Below are positions 8,794 to 16,893 of a DNA stretch of 64,000 nucleotides, in pieces. Under the pieces are notes generated by a model, which saw only the letters and a program-made list of their open reading frames with translations, did no database searches and had not been told where the DNA came from. The translations under genes and the position numbers were made by a program. This DNA is from Paenibacillus tyrphae (GTDB lineage Bacteria; Bacillota; Bacilli; Paenibacillales; NBRC-103111). The stretch's first letter is position 1. Each line of letters starts with the position of its first letter. The stretch spans positions 1-64,000 of the forward strand of contig NZ_JAMZAW010000019.1 of the NCBI RefSeq assembly GCF_024158745.1. The letters are read 5' to 3'.

Positions 8794-9330
8794 CTACATT
8801 TTTTTGATTAGTCGATCGCACCAGTCCATATAGAGGCGCTCATATCGAATGCCGAACTCGACAACGGAGATGGTAGCGGCAATCGGGTCCCTGCTGTCGG
8901 ACGTGGTAAGCATGGTCTCCAGCTCGGCGACCTTTTTTTCATACGCCGCTAGTCTTTCTTCATGCTGCCTCTTGATTTCCTCCAGTCGTCCGATCATCCG
9001 CTCGGGATCGACAAGCCAAATATTGTAGGCTTTCAACAAAAAATCGTCGCGAATCCTCTCCAGCTCCCCCGATTCGAGCGTCCACTGGATGAGGGCGTCC
9101 CGGCCGGCTTCCGTAATTTCGTACAATTTGCGGGCGGGGCGGTTGGCCTGCTGCTCGATGCCTTGCAGCTTGACCAGGCCTTCTCCTTCCATTTTGGACA
9201 ATTCGGGATACACCTGATTGCTCCCCACTTTCCAAAAGGGGCCGAACCGGTCGTTCATTTGCTGCTTGATATCGTAACCGCTTAAAGGCTCGCGCGCCAA
9301 TAATGAAAGCAAAGCATAACGAATGGACAT
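8794..9330 (-). CDS. PadR-family transcriptional repressor
   Basis: A 178-residue protein. The start is placed at ATG 9330 (MSIRYALLSLLA), eight bases from GAGGAG; an upstream extension lacks a ribosome site. The N-terminal ~90 residues form the PadR winged helix (LLSLLAREPLSGYDIKQQMNDRFGPFW, VYPELSKMEGEGLV, then RKLYEITEAG). The C-terminal half is a helical Vir-type dimerisation region (EIKRQHEERLAAYEKKVAELE). It is divergent from the alpha/beta hydrolase, with an 18-bp palindrome at 9385-9402 near its own start and an identical copy at 9611-9628 before the hydrolase. It likely represses both genes and responds to an aromatic or toxic compound. Confidence 0.88.
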   Translation of the reverse strand: MSIRYALLSLLAREPLSGYDIKQQMNDRFGPFWKVGSNQVYPELSKMEGEGLVKLQGIEQQANRPARKLYEITEAGRDALIQWTLESGELERIRDDFLLKAYNIWLVDPERMIGRLEEIKRQHEERLAAYEKKVAELETMLTTSDSRDPIAATISVVEFGIRYERLYMDWCDRLIKKM

Positions 9331-9384
9331 GAAGACAACTCCTCTGATTTGGCCTTGATTTCTCCATATTACCATATTGCTCGA

Positions 9385-9402
9385 TAGGTTAAAAATAACC
9401 TA
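9385..9402. promoter_or_regulatory. PadR operator candidate 1
   Basis: A perfect 18-bp palindrome, TAGGTTA-AAAA-TAACCTA, lies 55 bp upstream of the padR start. The same 18 bases recur at 9611-9628. Copies on both sides of a divergent repressor/target pair are typical of autoregulated PadR systems. Confidence 0.65.
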
Positions 9403-9410
9403 ATAAGCTA

Positions 9411-9601
9411 TTGAGAAACCCGCTTCGCTTAGAAAATTCTCCGCATACACCGGTGGGGTATATCCCTCCAGCCGCTCTTGAAACCCGTGAACTTGATTAG
9501 AATTAGTTGTATTTTCACGGGTTTCAAAGGCGGACGTAAACTCTTACGGGATATACCCCACCTCTATTGGTCCGAGATTTTCTATTTCTAGGGTTTATCA
9601 A
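9411..9601. repeat. 191-bp palindromic repeat, family 1, copy a
   Basis: The ends are TTGAGAAACCC and GGGTTTATCAA. The interior is a long imperfect palindrome: a perfect 15-bp arm GGTGGGGTATATCCC with its complement, and a central GAAACCCGTGAA/TTCACGGGTTTC arm. An inverted copy of exactly the same length lies at 36843-37033 and is about nine-tenths identical by eye. No transposase or gene lies inside, so it resembles a MITE or a structured intergenic repeat. It sits between the two PadR operators. Confidence 0.8.
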
Positions 9602-9610
9602 CACTCTGAA

Positions 9611-9628
9611 TAGGTTAAAAATAACCTA
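9611..9628. promoter_or_regulatory. PadR operator candidate 2
   Basis: This is identical to the palindrome at 9385-9402, and here the symmetry extends to 22 bp (9609-9630). It lies 107 bp upstream of the hydrolase start. A half-site-like TTTTAACCTATA follows at about 9680-9691. Confidence 0.65.
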
Positions 9629-9734
9629 TTTTTTTATTTACAAAATTAAAATTAATAAGTTATATTTGACTTAGATCAATTTTAACCTATATACAAAACG
9701 ACCTAACCAAACCGTGACAAAGGAGAAATTTGTG

Positions 9735-10931
9735 ATGAAACTTATTTTTCAAGATCCTACCTTTTCCTTCGAGCTGCTGCGTACATTGAGCTACGCTCCT
9801 TACGGCGGCGCGGATATCGGCGAATGTCTGGCGACCGGCTACCGGATCGAGGAGAGCAATTTTGAAAGCTGGTATGCCGAATGGTACAAAACGGCGGAGC
9901 GCATTCACGCCCAAGGTGTCGACAGTCTGGCGCGGGGCAAGCGGATCAGCGCACGGGAGTCGTTCTTACGGGCGTCCAATTATTACCGTACGGCGGAGTT
10001 TTTCCTGCATGGCAACCCGAATGACCCGCGCATGCTCGAAACGTGGAAAAAAAGCCGGAGCACGTTCCGCCAAGCGATTCCGCTGATGGATTTGCCGGTG
10101 GAGCAGGTGGAGATTCCTTATGAAGGGACCAGCTTATCCGGATATTTCTACCGCGCGGATGACGCGCCCCGGCCAACATTAATTATTCACGGCGGCTACG
10201 ATTCCACAGGAGAGGAGCTTTACTTCGGCGGAGCGGCGGCGGCGCTTCAGCGGGGATATAACTGCCTGACGTTCGAAGGGCCGGGGCAAGGCGCCACGAT
10301 TCGGCTGCAGCGCATTCCGTTCCGCCACGATTGGGAGAACGTGATCACGCCGGTTGTCGATTATTTATATACCCGGCCGGAGGTGGATAAGCAGCGGATC
10401 GCTCTGATGGGCATCAGTCTCGGAGGATTTTTGGCTCCACGGGCCGCAGCCTATGAGCACCGCCTTGCCGCTTGTATCGCGAACGACGGCCTGTTCACCT
10501 TCCAATTCGGCGAAATGGCCCCCGAGGGAGCAACCGTGGACTTCAACGAACCGGGCAAGCTGGAGATCTTTATCCAGAATCTGATGACCAAAAACACCGG
10601 GGTCCGCTGGGCTGTCGATAACGGCCGGTTTACGTTCCAGGCGAAAACATTCCTGGAGCTGATCGAGAAAACGCAGCCGTTCACCTTGGAGGGGATCGCC
10701 GATAAAATTAAATGTCCCGTGCTCGTCTGCGAAGCGGAGGCCGATCATTTCTTCGCCGGCCAGCCGACGAAGCTGTACGAGGCGCTGATCTGCCCCAAAA
10801 CGTTCATGCTCTTCACGGCGGAAGATGGCGGCGAAGAGCACTGCCAATTCGGGGCGCTGCTCCTGTTTAATCAACGCGTCTTCGAGTGGCTGGACGATAT
10901 CATGGACGGTCTCGGCAGCACGCAACAATAA
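9735..10931 (+). CDS. Alpha/beta-fold hydrolase with helical N-terminal domain
   Basis: A 398-residue enzyme of the group that includes FrsA-like esterases and 2,6-dihydroxypseudooxynicotine hydrolase. The N-terminal ~120 residues are helical. The hydrolase core follows with IIHGGYD (~150-156), the nucleophile elbow GISLGG (Ser228), an Asp in CEAEADHFF (D337) and a His in GEEHCQFGA (H369). These form the catalytic triad. The start is ATG 9735, nine bases from AAAGGAG. It is divergent from PadR with shared operators, so it is the likely regulated target. The substrate is unknown. A strong terminator follows. Confidence 0.82.
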   Translation: MKLIFQDPTFSFELLRTLSYAPYGGADIGECLATGYRIEESNFESWYAEWYKTAERIHAQGVDSLARGKRISARESFLRASNYYRTAEFFLHGNPNDPRMLETWKKSRSTFRQAIPLMDLPVEQVEIPYEGTSLSGYFYRADDAPRPTLIIHGGYDSTGEELYFGGAAAALQRGYNCLTFEGPGQGATIRLQRIPFRHDWENVITPVVDYLYTRPEVDKQRIALMGISLGGFLAPRAAAYEHRLAACIANDGLFTFQFGEMAPEGATVDFNEPGKLEIFIQNLMTKNTGVRWAVDNGRFTFQAKTFLELIEKTQPFTLEGIADKIKCPVLVCEAEADHFFAGQPTKLYEALICPKTFMLFTAEDGGEEHCQFGALLLFNQRVFEWLDDIMDGLGSTQQ

Positions 10932-10965
10932 GGCGGGAAGCCGACCTCTCGTCAGGCCGCAAAAA

Positions 10966-10989
10966 ACGCTCCGGAAAAATCCGGAGCGT
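10966..10989 (+). terminator. Terminator-like hairpin after the hydrolase gene
   Basis: ACGCTCCGGA and TCCGGAGCGT form a perfect 10-bp stem with an AAAA loop, preceded by an A-run. There is no T-run on the plus strand, but the A-run would serve as one for transcripts on the minus strand. It directly abuts the next palindromic repeat. Confidence 0.6.
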
Positions 10990-10996
10990 CAGAATG

Positions 10997-11198
10997 TTGA
11001 GAAAGTGGGCTTTTACAAAAATAGAGATGCAAACGGAGGTGGGGTATGCACTGGAGAAGCGATAGCGGCCGCCTTTGTCTTCGGGAAATGTCCGCTACTA
11101 AGCGGCTTCCAATCAAATTTCCCGATGACAACAGCGGTCGGAAGTGGATACCCCACCCCCTCGTACACCTCTATAATCCCGTTTGACCACTTTCTCAA
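10997..11198. repeat. 202-bp palindromic repeat, family 2, copy a
   Basis: The ends are TTGAGAAAGTGG and CCACTTTCTCAA. Inside are GGTGGGGTAT with its complement ATACCCCACC, and a long central hairpin (TCGGGAAATGTCC to GGAAGC...TTTCCCGA). An inverted, closely similar copy is at 36611-36811. It shares the TTGAGAAA terminus and the GGTGGGGTAT arm with family 1 but is otherwise different. It lies between the convergent hydrolase and xylanase genes. A short AAGCGC/GCGCTT hairpin at 11200-11219 overlaps the xylanase stop. Confidence 0.8.
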
Positions 11199-11218
11199 CA
11201 AGCGCCGGAGCCCGCGCT

Positions 11219-12976
11219 TTAAGGGCTTTGCAGCGCTTCTCTTATTTTGTGGTACGGAAGCTTCGGCGCATAATGCTCGTCGTAGATGAGCCCGTTGCCG
11301 AATACGTTATATTCGTCCGCAGGCTGAAGCGACGAATAGCGGTCGGTAAATCCCCACATGGCGTAGGATGTAAACCGGTTATTTCCTTTGGTCAGCGCTA
11401 GGATCGATTTGAAATACTCCGCCTGCTTGCTGCGCAGCGTGTTCGTGACCTTGCCATGCATGTTTACGTCCAACTCCGATACCCGCACCTCTAAGCCAAG
11501 ATCGGTAAACCGTTTGGCCGTGCGCTTGAACTCGTTAGCCGATACGGGGTCGTACGTCCCGTCGCTGTCTTTGCCGATATCTTCGTGAACCTGAAAGCCG
11601 ATGCCGTGCAGAGGCACCCCGCGCGACTGGAGCCGCTGGACGAGCTTATACAGCGCGTCCGCTTTGTCGTCCTCCGCCTCGCAGCCATATTCGTTGATGT
11701 ACAGCTTGGCATCCGGATCGGCCTCGTGAGCGGCACGCAGTGCGATATCCAGAAAATTCTCGCCCATCGCCTTGAACCAGATCGAATCCCGCAAGCCGAG
11801 ATTGACATCAAACGTCTCGTCCTTGAGCGGTTCGTTGATGACGTCCCACTCCTTAATTCTGCCCTTGTACCGTCCGACCACCGTCTTCACGTGCTCCTCC
11901 ATGATGGCCTGCAGCTCGGCGGCGCTGTAGTTGCCTTGCGTGAGCCAACGGGGATTCGCTTCGCTCCAGACCAGCGCATGACCATGAACGGCCATGCCGT
12001 TGCGTTCCGCGAATTCGACCAAGCTGTCCCCTTCCGCGAAAGCATAAACGTTCCGCTGCGGATGAATGAACTGAAACTTCATGTCGTTTTCCGGAGTCAG
12101 GATACTGAACTCCCGTCCCAGAATGCTGCGGTAAGCGGAATCCGTCATGGTCGGGATAACGGCCGCAGCCGTACCGACGTTCAGGTGCGGCGCATTCGAC
12201 CGCGCCAGTGCCCGCAGCGAGTCCGCACTCTGCGGCACGGAAGCGATTCCCAGATCGCTCACCGTTACCGCCGAGGCGCTGCCTTCCGCTTGAGCCGTTA
12301 GCGACTTGAGCGTAAAAGAGCTGCCGACGTCCGCGTCTGCACCGAAATACACTTTGCCGTCCGCGAACACTCCGGGGTCCGCCATTTCTCCGACTTTGGC
12401 CTGATTTACGTAAAATGTGAGCTTGCCGCTCTTAGCCAGAAGCCGGACATCGAGCGTTCCGGCCGATGTATATTTAAAAGCCGCTTTCTTCGGCACGGCG
12501 GAAGCGCCGTTATAGACGGCGGCCGACAGCTTGCCGTTCTTCAACATAACCGATACCGCCTTGCCTTCCTGCCGCCATTCGTCCTGGATGACCGGGAGCG
12601 TGCTGTACAGCTGGAGTCCCGCGCTTTTGCCGGGGGAGGAGGCGATTTGAAAGCTTACCGAAAAATCTCCCGATATGTTCAAAACCGGACCGCGCAAATT
12701 GATCGGCGGATTGATGACCGTCGGCTGCGACAAATCGTTGCCCCAAGGGATGATGGCCCGCCCTATCCCGGTAACGGTCACTTCACCGCCGGCCGCAGTC
12801 GCTCCTGAAAATCGGGTCCAATCGTGCCCCCGGATCAAATCGACCGTAGCAGGAGCCAGCGGCGCATCGGCTGCTTCGGCCGAAGCGGCCCCCGGCATTA
12901 CGGAAACAAGCTGAAGCTGCAGCAGCAGCAAAGATGCTGCGCCGAGCTTGAAGCTTCGTTTGCTTCTCGTCATCAT
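11219..12976 (-). CDS. Secreted GH10 endo-1,4-beta-xylanase
   Basis: A 585-residue secreted enzyme. The start is ATG 12976 (MMTRSKRSFKLG), seven bases from AAGGGG. A signal peptide runs to about ASA (31-33). Residues ~45-235 form a beta-rich domain of LamG/DUF1080 type that could bind carbohydrate. The GH10 barrel occupies ~250-585, with the acid/base Glu in WDVINEPL (E382) and the nucleophile Glu in VRVSELDV (E501). GH10 enzymes cut xylan backbones. It lies downstream of the ECF/solute-binding operon on the same strand but behind a hairpin, so it probably has its own promoter. A TATAAT at 13018-13023 is a candidate -10, without a good -35. Confidence 0.9.
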   Translation of the reverse strand: MMTRSKRSFKLGAASLLLLQLQLVSVMPGAASAEAADAPLAPATVDLIRGHDWTRFSGATAAGGEVTVTGIGRAIIPWGNDLSQPTVINPPINLRGPVLNISGDFSVSFQIASSPGKSAGLQLYSTLPVIQDEWRQEGKAVSVMLKNGKLSAAVYNGASAVPKKAAFKYTSAGTLDVRLLAKSGKLTFYVNQAKVGEMADPGVFADGKVYFGADADVGSSFTLKSLTAQAEGSASAVTVSDLGIASVPQSADSLRALARSNAPHLNVGTAAAVIPTMTDSAYRSILGREFSILTPENDMKFQFIHPQRNVYAFAEGDSLVEFAERNGMAVHGHALVWSEANPRWLTQGNYSAAELQAIMEEHVKTVVGRYKGRIKEWDVINEPLKDETFDVNLGLRDSIWFKAMGENFLDIALRAAHEADPDAKLYINEYGCEAEDDKADALYKLVQRLQSRGVPLHGIGFQVHEDIGKDSDGTYDPVSANEFKRTAKRFTDLGLEVRVSELDVNMHGKVTNTLRSKQAEYFKSILALTKGNNRFTSYAMWGFTDRYSSLQPADEYNVFGNGLIYDEHYAPKLPYHKIREALQSP

Positions 12977-13081
12977 CAATAAACCCCTTCCCCTATTGTG
13001 AATTGGTTCGTAATAACCCAATTATATGGCGTGCTTCTAGGTTTTCCCATGTCTTTTTTTACGTTGGATCTGCACAAAGCA

Positions 13082-13108
13082 AAGCCCAGCGAACAGGTCG
13101 CTGGGCTT
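13082..13108 (-). terminator. Terminator after the ECF/solute-binding operon
   Basis: AAGCCCAGCGA and TCGCTGGGCTT form a perfect 11-bp stem with a 5-base loop. On the minus strand it is followed by TTGCTTTG. It separates the solute-binding operon from the xylanase gene. Confidence 0.6.
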
Positions 13109-13138
13109 ATCTGCTTTGGTAACAAATGACAGGCAGCG

Positions 13139-14542
13139 CTATTTCGCCGCTTCTCCGCCCGCCTCCGGTTCCTGGGGCTCCGCCAACCACGCTGCATCCA
13201 ACGTCTGCTGGCCTTGCTTTTGAAGCTGCTGCAGCGCCTGCCGCACCGTCGTTTTTCCGGTCATAATCAATTCAAGCTGCTCGTCCGCCTGCTTATCGAA
13301 TTCCTCGTAAAAACGCGTGGGGGTATTCGGGTTGAATTCCATTCCCCCGCCCAACGTATCATCGTACTTCACTTGGTAAAACGGCTCCATGCTGCGGCCG
13401 TCCACCATTTTGACGAAGCCCGATCGGGTTATCAACTCGTTGGAGGTCTTCGTTTCGACTTTGGCCGCTTCCGCACTGTTGAAATAGCGGACGATCTTCC
13501 AAGCCTTGTCCGCCTGCCCGGACCCTGTTCCGATCGCAAAAATCGGCTGCACGTAAAAGCCCGGCTGCCACGAGCCGCTGCCGTCCGGCGAAGGCGGCTT
13601 CACAATCTGCCAATCGATCTTGGAGCCACTCTCCTGCAGCCGGTCGATCTGCCACGGGCTGCTTATGGTCATCGCCGCACGTCCCTGGCTGAACAAGTCC
13701 GCATAATCGACATCTTCCTTATCCCAGCGGCCTTTGTTGTTTTTCCCGGCAATCATCGGTATGGAGCCGTTCTTCCAGGCTTCCGTCATCTGCGAGAATA
13801 CTTTCTGCCAAGCCTCCGTATCGATCGTGACGGTACGTCCTTTCACATCCATCACATTGAGACCCATATCCCGTCCCATCGACCGGACCATCCAGAACTT
13901 CGACATCATAAACGGTTGATGAAATCCGTAAATCGGGTCCTTTCCGTTCTTCGCGCCGCGGAATTTGCCTGCCAGCTCAAACAGGTCATCCCAAGTCATG
14001 CCTTCTGTCGGGTACGGCACCTTGTACTGGTCGAATAACCCTTTATTGTAGTACAACACCGAGGTCGAAAATTGAGGGGCAAGCCCGTACAGCTTGCCGC
14101 CGCCCTTGGCGCGCAAATAATCGATGGCGGCGGGAAGCATGTTTTCAATATCGAATTTGTCCTGCTTGATAAACGAGTCCAACTCGTACAGCTTACCCGC
14201 CGCCGCCAGCCGCTGATACTCTCCGAAGCCCGTAATAATGAGGTCCGGTTTGTGCTCGTCCAGCAGCTTGTCCATTTCTTTCTGCGGATTTTTGCCGGGA
14301 GCCATCGTTTCTGTCGTTGCGATGACTTCCACCTCAAGCTCAGGGAATTTGGCCATAAAATAATCGCCATATTGGTCGTCAAACGCTTCCTGGCTGTAGT
14401 AAGCCACCTTGAGCTTTCCCCGTTCCGGCGGGGCCGCAGCCGGCGCATCGCTGCAGCCAGCCGCGCTCCAAACCAGCGCACCCGCCAACAGGGGGAGCAG
14501 CAGCTTGTTCTTCCAATTTCTTGTCGTTCCGCTCCGATTCAT
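13139..14542 (-). CDS. Solute-binding lipoprotein, third gene of the ECF operon
   Basis: A 467-residue lipoprotein with a signal peptide ending in a lipobox (WSAAGC, Cys30). The mature part is a family 1-like extracellular solute-binding fold (KLKVAYYS, KLYGLAPQFSTSVLYYNKGLFDQY, MTWDDLFELAGKF). It starts 10 bp after the anti-sigma/solute-binding fusion with GGGGGAG upstream, so it is the third gene of that operon. It is clearly paralogous to the fusion and to the lipoprotein at 16894. No ABC permease or ATPase is nearby, so a sensing or ligand-presenting role to the fused receptor is as likely as transport. The ligand is unknown; the fold suggests a saccharide. Confidence 0.85.
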   Translation of the reverse strand: MNRSGTTRNWKNKLLLPLLAGALVWSAAGCSDAPAAAPPERGKLKVAYYSQEAFDDQYGDYFMAKFPELEVEVIATTETMAPGKNPQKEMDKLLDEHKPDLIITGFGEYQRLAAAGKLYELDSFIKQDKFDIENMLPAAIDYLRAKGGGKLYGLAPQFSTSVLYYNKGLFDQYKVPYPTEGMTWDDLFELAGKFRGAKNGKDPIYGFHQPFMMSKFWMVRSMGRDMGLNVMDVKGRTVTIDTEAWQKVFSQMTEAWKNGSIPMIAGKNNKGRWDKEDVDYADLFSQGRAAMTISSPWQIDRLQESGSKIDWQIVKPPSPDGSGSWQPGFYVQPIFAIGTGSGQADKAWKIVRYFNSAEAAKVETKTSNELITRSGFVKMVDGRSMEPFYQVKYDDTLGGGMEFNPNTPTRFYEEFDKQADEQLELIMTGKTTVRQALQQLQKQGQQTLDAAWLAEPQEPEAGGEAAK

Positions 14543-14552
14543 GGCTCTCCCC

Positions 14553-16142
14553 CTATGGTGTCCCGCCGCCCACCGTCGCCTTAGCTTCGGCCGGCTTCTT
14601 CTGCGCTGCGTTTTTCGCCTGAATCAGCGCCTGCTGTCCGCTGGTTTGAAGCTCCTGTGTCGCCTGGGCGACCGTCTTCTTGCCATTCAGCACATCCTTG
14701 GACAACTGCATCGCAAGCTCCTGAAAAGTCGAATAAAACTCCTCCGGCACGCCCGGGGTCGCCTGCGGCTCTGCCGGCGGACGAAGGCTCGTGAACGCTT
14801 CAACGAGCTTTTCTTGCCCCTTGACCGCCGAGAGACTCGACAAACGGGCAGGCGTAGAGCTGCTGCCGACGGTTTGCGTCAGCATTTTGCGGGCCGCTTC
14901 CTCGCTGTTGATGAATTTGACCAGCTCCCATGCCTCCCTCCGGTTCTCGGAGGCCGCATTCACCGCATAGATCGTGCCGACCGAGAAGGAAGACGATTCG
15001 TTCGGCCGGGACGGGTCCGTCGGCTCAGTCACGACATCCCATGGAATAGAGGACATCTTGTATCTGGACGAAGCCTCGTTCAATTCCTTGACGAAGCTGT
15101 AGTTTTGTAGAGCCATTGCCGCTTGCCCTGTGAAGAAAGGATTGGCCTTATACATGTCTTCCCTTGTAAAGGACCCTTTTAGCGGTGGCGGCTCGTAAAT
15201 ATACCCGCCGCGGACCGCATCGAGGGCGGCAGTCCACATCTTCTGCCACTCCGGCGTATTTACGGTGATCTGCTTACCCGCCGGATCGAGAATGCTGAGC
15301 CCCTTGGCTTTGCCCGCCTGCTGGACCAAATCGTAAGGACCGAAATAAGATCGGGCGACAAGTCCATAGACCCGCTCCTTCGCATTCGGCCCCGCCGCGA
15401 ACCGGGAAGCCAGCTGCAGCAACTCCTCCCAACTCATGCCGTTCTTCGGATAGCCGATCCCGTATTTGTCAAACAGCTCCTTGTTGTAGAAGAGCACAAG
15501 CTGGTCGTAATCCGGCGCGAGCCCGTACAGCTTGCCTCCGCCCTCGGTACGAAGCATATCCACGACGCCGGCATGCATATTTTGCAGATCGAAACCCTCC
15601 TGCCGAATCACGTCGTCCAATGCGTACAGCTTGCCCTCCTTGGCTAACTGCGCGTACTCGGACAGCGACAGCGACAGCACGTCGGGCTTGTCTTTTTCCA
15701 TCCACTCCTCAAGATTGGACCGGTTGATCCCGGCATAAGGAGGTCTCCCGATTCCCGTCTCCACCTTGACCTCGATGTTCGGATAACGAATCGTAAACGC
15801 TTTACCATATTGCATCATGAATGTTGTTTCATGAAAATACGAAACTTTCAGCCTCTTTTCCTTATTCGGGTCCATCGCTTCCAATGCCGCTTTCTCTCGC
15901 GGCTTGGAGAGCTTGGACAGCCCCTCGGACAGCCGGTCCGCCTGAGTCCATCCGACCGCCAGCACAAGCACAACCGCCAGCGCGGGACTCCAACGGAGCC
16001 AGCGTTTCCTGCTGATGGGCGGCTGCTTCATCTCCACCCGCTCCTTTACCTTATGCATAAGTTCCTTGGAAAAGCCGCCCTGCCTGAGCTGCAGCCGGGT
16101 CAGATGCTTCTCCCAATGTTCGGGCTCGAGCCGTTTCGTCAT
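14553..16142 (-). CDS. Anti-sigma-like membrane protein fused to a solute-binding domain
   Basis: A 529-residue single-pass protein. Residues 1-50 are cytoplasmic, basic and helical (HWEKHLTRLQLRQGGFSKELM). A membrane segment lies at ~51-67 (WSPALAVVLVLAVGW). From ~95 to 490 the extracellular part is a full solute-binding protein (KLKVSYFHE, KLYGLAPDYDQLVLFYNKELFDKYG, MSWEELLQLASRF). The ATG overlaps the ECF sigma stop (ATGA), the usual sigma/anti-sigma layout. There is no zinc HxxxCxxC motif and no lipobox, so it is a membrane-anchored receptor rather than a transport lipoprotein. RsgI proteins of clostridia use the same plan with carbohydrate-binding modules. Anti-sigma function is inferred from position and topology. 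Confidence 0.75.
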   Translation of the reverse strand: MTKRLEPEHWEKHLTRLQLRQGGFSKELMHKVKERVEMKQPPISRKRWLRWSPALAVVLVLAVGWTQADRLSEGLSKLSKPREKAALEAMDPNKEKRLKVSYFHETTFMMQYGKAFTIRYPNIEVKVETGIGRPPYAGINRSNLEEWMEKDKPDVLSLSLSEYAQLAKEGKLYALDDVIRQEGFDLQNMHAGVVDMLRTEGGGKLYGLAPDYDQLVLFYNKELFDKYGIGYPKNGMSWEELLQLASRFAAGPNAKERVYGLVARSYFGPYDLVQQAGKAKGLSILDPAGKQITVNTPEWQKMWTAALDAVRGGYIYEPPPLKGSFTREDMYKANPFFTGQAAMALQNYSFVKELNEASSRYKMSSIPWDVVTEPTDPSRPNESSSFSVGTIYAVNAASENRREAWELVKFINSEEAARKMLTQTVGSSSTPARLSSLSAVKGQEKLVEAFTSLRPPAEPQATPGVPEEFYSTFQELAMQLSKDVLNGKKTVAQATQELQTSGQQALIQAKNAAQKKPAEAKATVGGGTP

Positions 16143-16684
16143 GCCTTTCTCCCCTCCTCGCCGAGCTGCTGCGATACTTTGGCGCGCGCCCGGGAAAGTC
16201 TAGATTTCACCGTACCTTCGGACACGTTCAGCAGCTTCGCGATTTCCGCGTAAGACAGCTGATGGTGCGCATGCAGCAGCAGCACCTCGCGCAGCTTGAA
16301 AGGCAAGCCGAGCACCGTGTTCCACACTTCCTCCTCGGCCAGCAGGCCGATCACCTGCGATTCCGCCGACGGCTCCTGGCCTTCCTGGCGCAGAATACCG
16401 AAAGGAATGACGCGGCGTATCCACGCCGACCGCCAGTGATCGCGCACCAGATTGCGGGTAATGGCGAGCAGCCATGTCTTGATGCTGGCCTCGCCGCGAA
16501 ACGTATATAACCGCTCGTACACCCGTACGAACACGTCCTGCGTCACATCGTCCGCCAACGTCCGGTTCTTCGACAGGAAAAAGGCATAATTCCATACGTC
16601 TTCGCCGTACGTCAGCATGATGTCCGAAAGAACGGCGTTTTTATCCAAGCCGCCGGACATCGATTTTAAATATTCAAAGGTCAC
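16139..16684 (-). CDS. ECF sigma factor
   Basis: A 181-residue extracytoplasmic-function sigma factor. Region 2 spans ~25-95 (LADDVTQDVFVRVYERL, then GEASIKTWLLAITRNLVRDHWRS). Region 4 spans ~120-172 (LPFKLREVLLLHAHHQLSYAEIAKLLNVSEGTVKSRLSRARAKV). It starts with GTG 16684, seven bases after GAGGTG. It heads an operon with the fused solute-binding receptor and a lipoprotein. A GGAAC-N16-CGTC promoter lies just upstream on its own strand, and a matching one drives the divergent arm, pointing to autoregulation. It should guide RNA polymerase when the receptor releases it. Confidence 0.92.
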   Translation of the reverse strand: MTFEYLKSMSGGLDKNAVLSDIMLTYGEDVWNYAFFLSKNRTLADDVTQDVFVRVYERLYTFRGEASIKTWLLAITRNLVRDHWRSAWIRRVIPFGILRQEGQEPSAESQVIGLLAEEEVWNTVLGLPFKLREVLLLHAHHQLSYAEIAKLLNVSEGTVKSRLSRARAKVSQQLGEEGRKA

Positions 16685-16708
16685 CCGGGTTCACCTCACA
16701 ATGAATTG

Positions 16709-16733
16709 GACGGAGAAACGAAAGAAAGGTTCC
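16709..16733 (-). promoter_or_regulatory. ECF-type promoter for the sigma operon
   Basis: On the minus strand the order is GGAAC (16733-16729), a 16-bp spacer, then CGTC (16712-16709). This is the classic ECF pattern. The predicted start of transcription is ~18 bases before the sigma GTG. It pairs with the divergent promoter at 16791-16815, which has the same boxes and spacer. Confidence 0.8.
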
Positions 16734-16790
16734 CTTCGCTGGAAAAATTTTAAGCCCGCCGCCTGTTTTCCAGAAATATTCACACCTAAC

Positions 16791-16815
16791 GGAACGAATT
16801 TGCGATTCCCCCGTC
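16791..16815 (+). promoter_or_regulatory. ECF-type promoter for the divergent lipoprotein-PAP2-GH26 arm
   Basis: GGAAC (16791-16795), a 16-bp spacer, and CGTC (16812-16815) match the minus-strand promoter 58 bp away in both boxes and in spacing. It lies 78 bp before the lipoprotein start. Confidence 0.8.
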
Positions 16816-16893
16816 TACTGCTTGATTACAAAAAAACAGAAGGGGTGACGAAAACGCATCGTCATCACACTTCGGAAATGGGTGGGATCGCAA

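Noticed and set aside
7635..8807. 390-residue plus-strand frame across the AraC gene
   Set aside because: It overlaps both the DUF2238 gene and the AraC gene, which have clear family motifs.
9411..11200. CRISPR array
   Set aside because: The repeats are ~190-200 bp palindromes in separate places, not short repeats with regular spacers; no cas genes are present.
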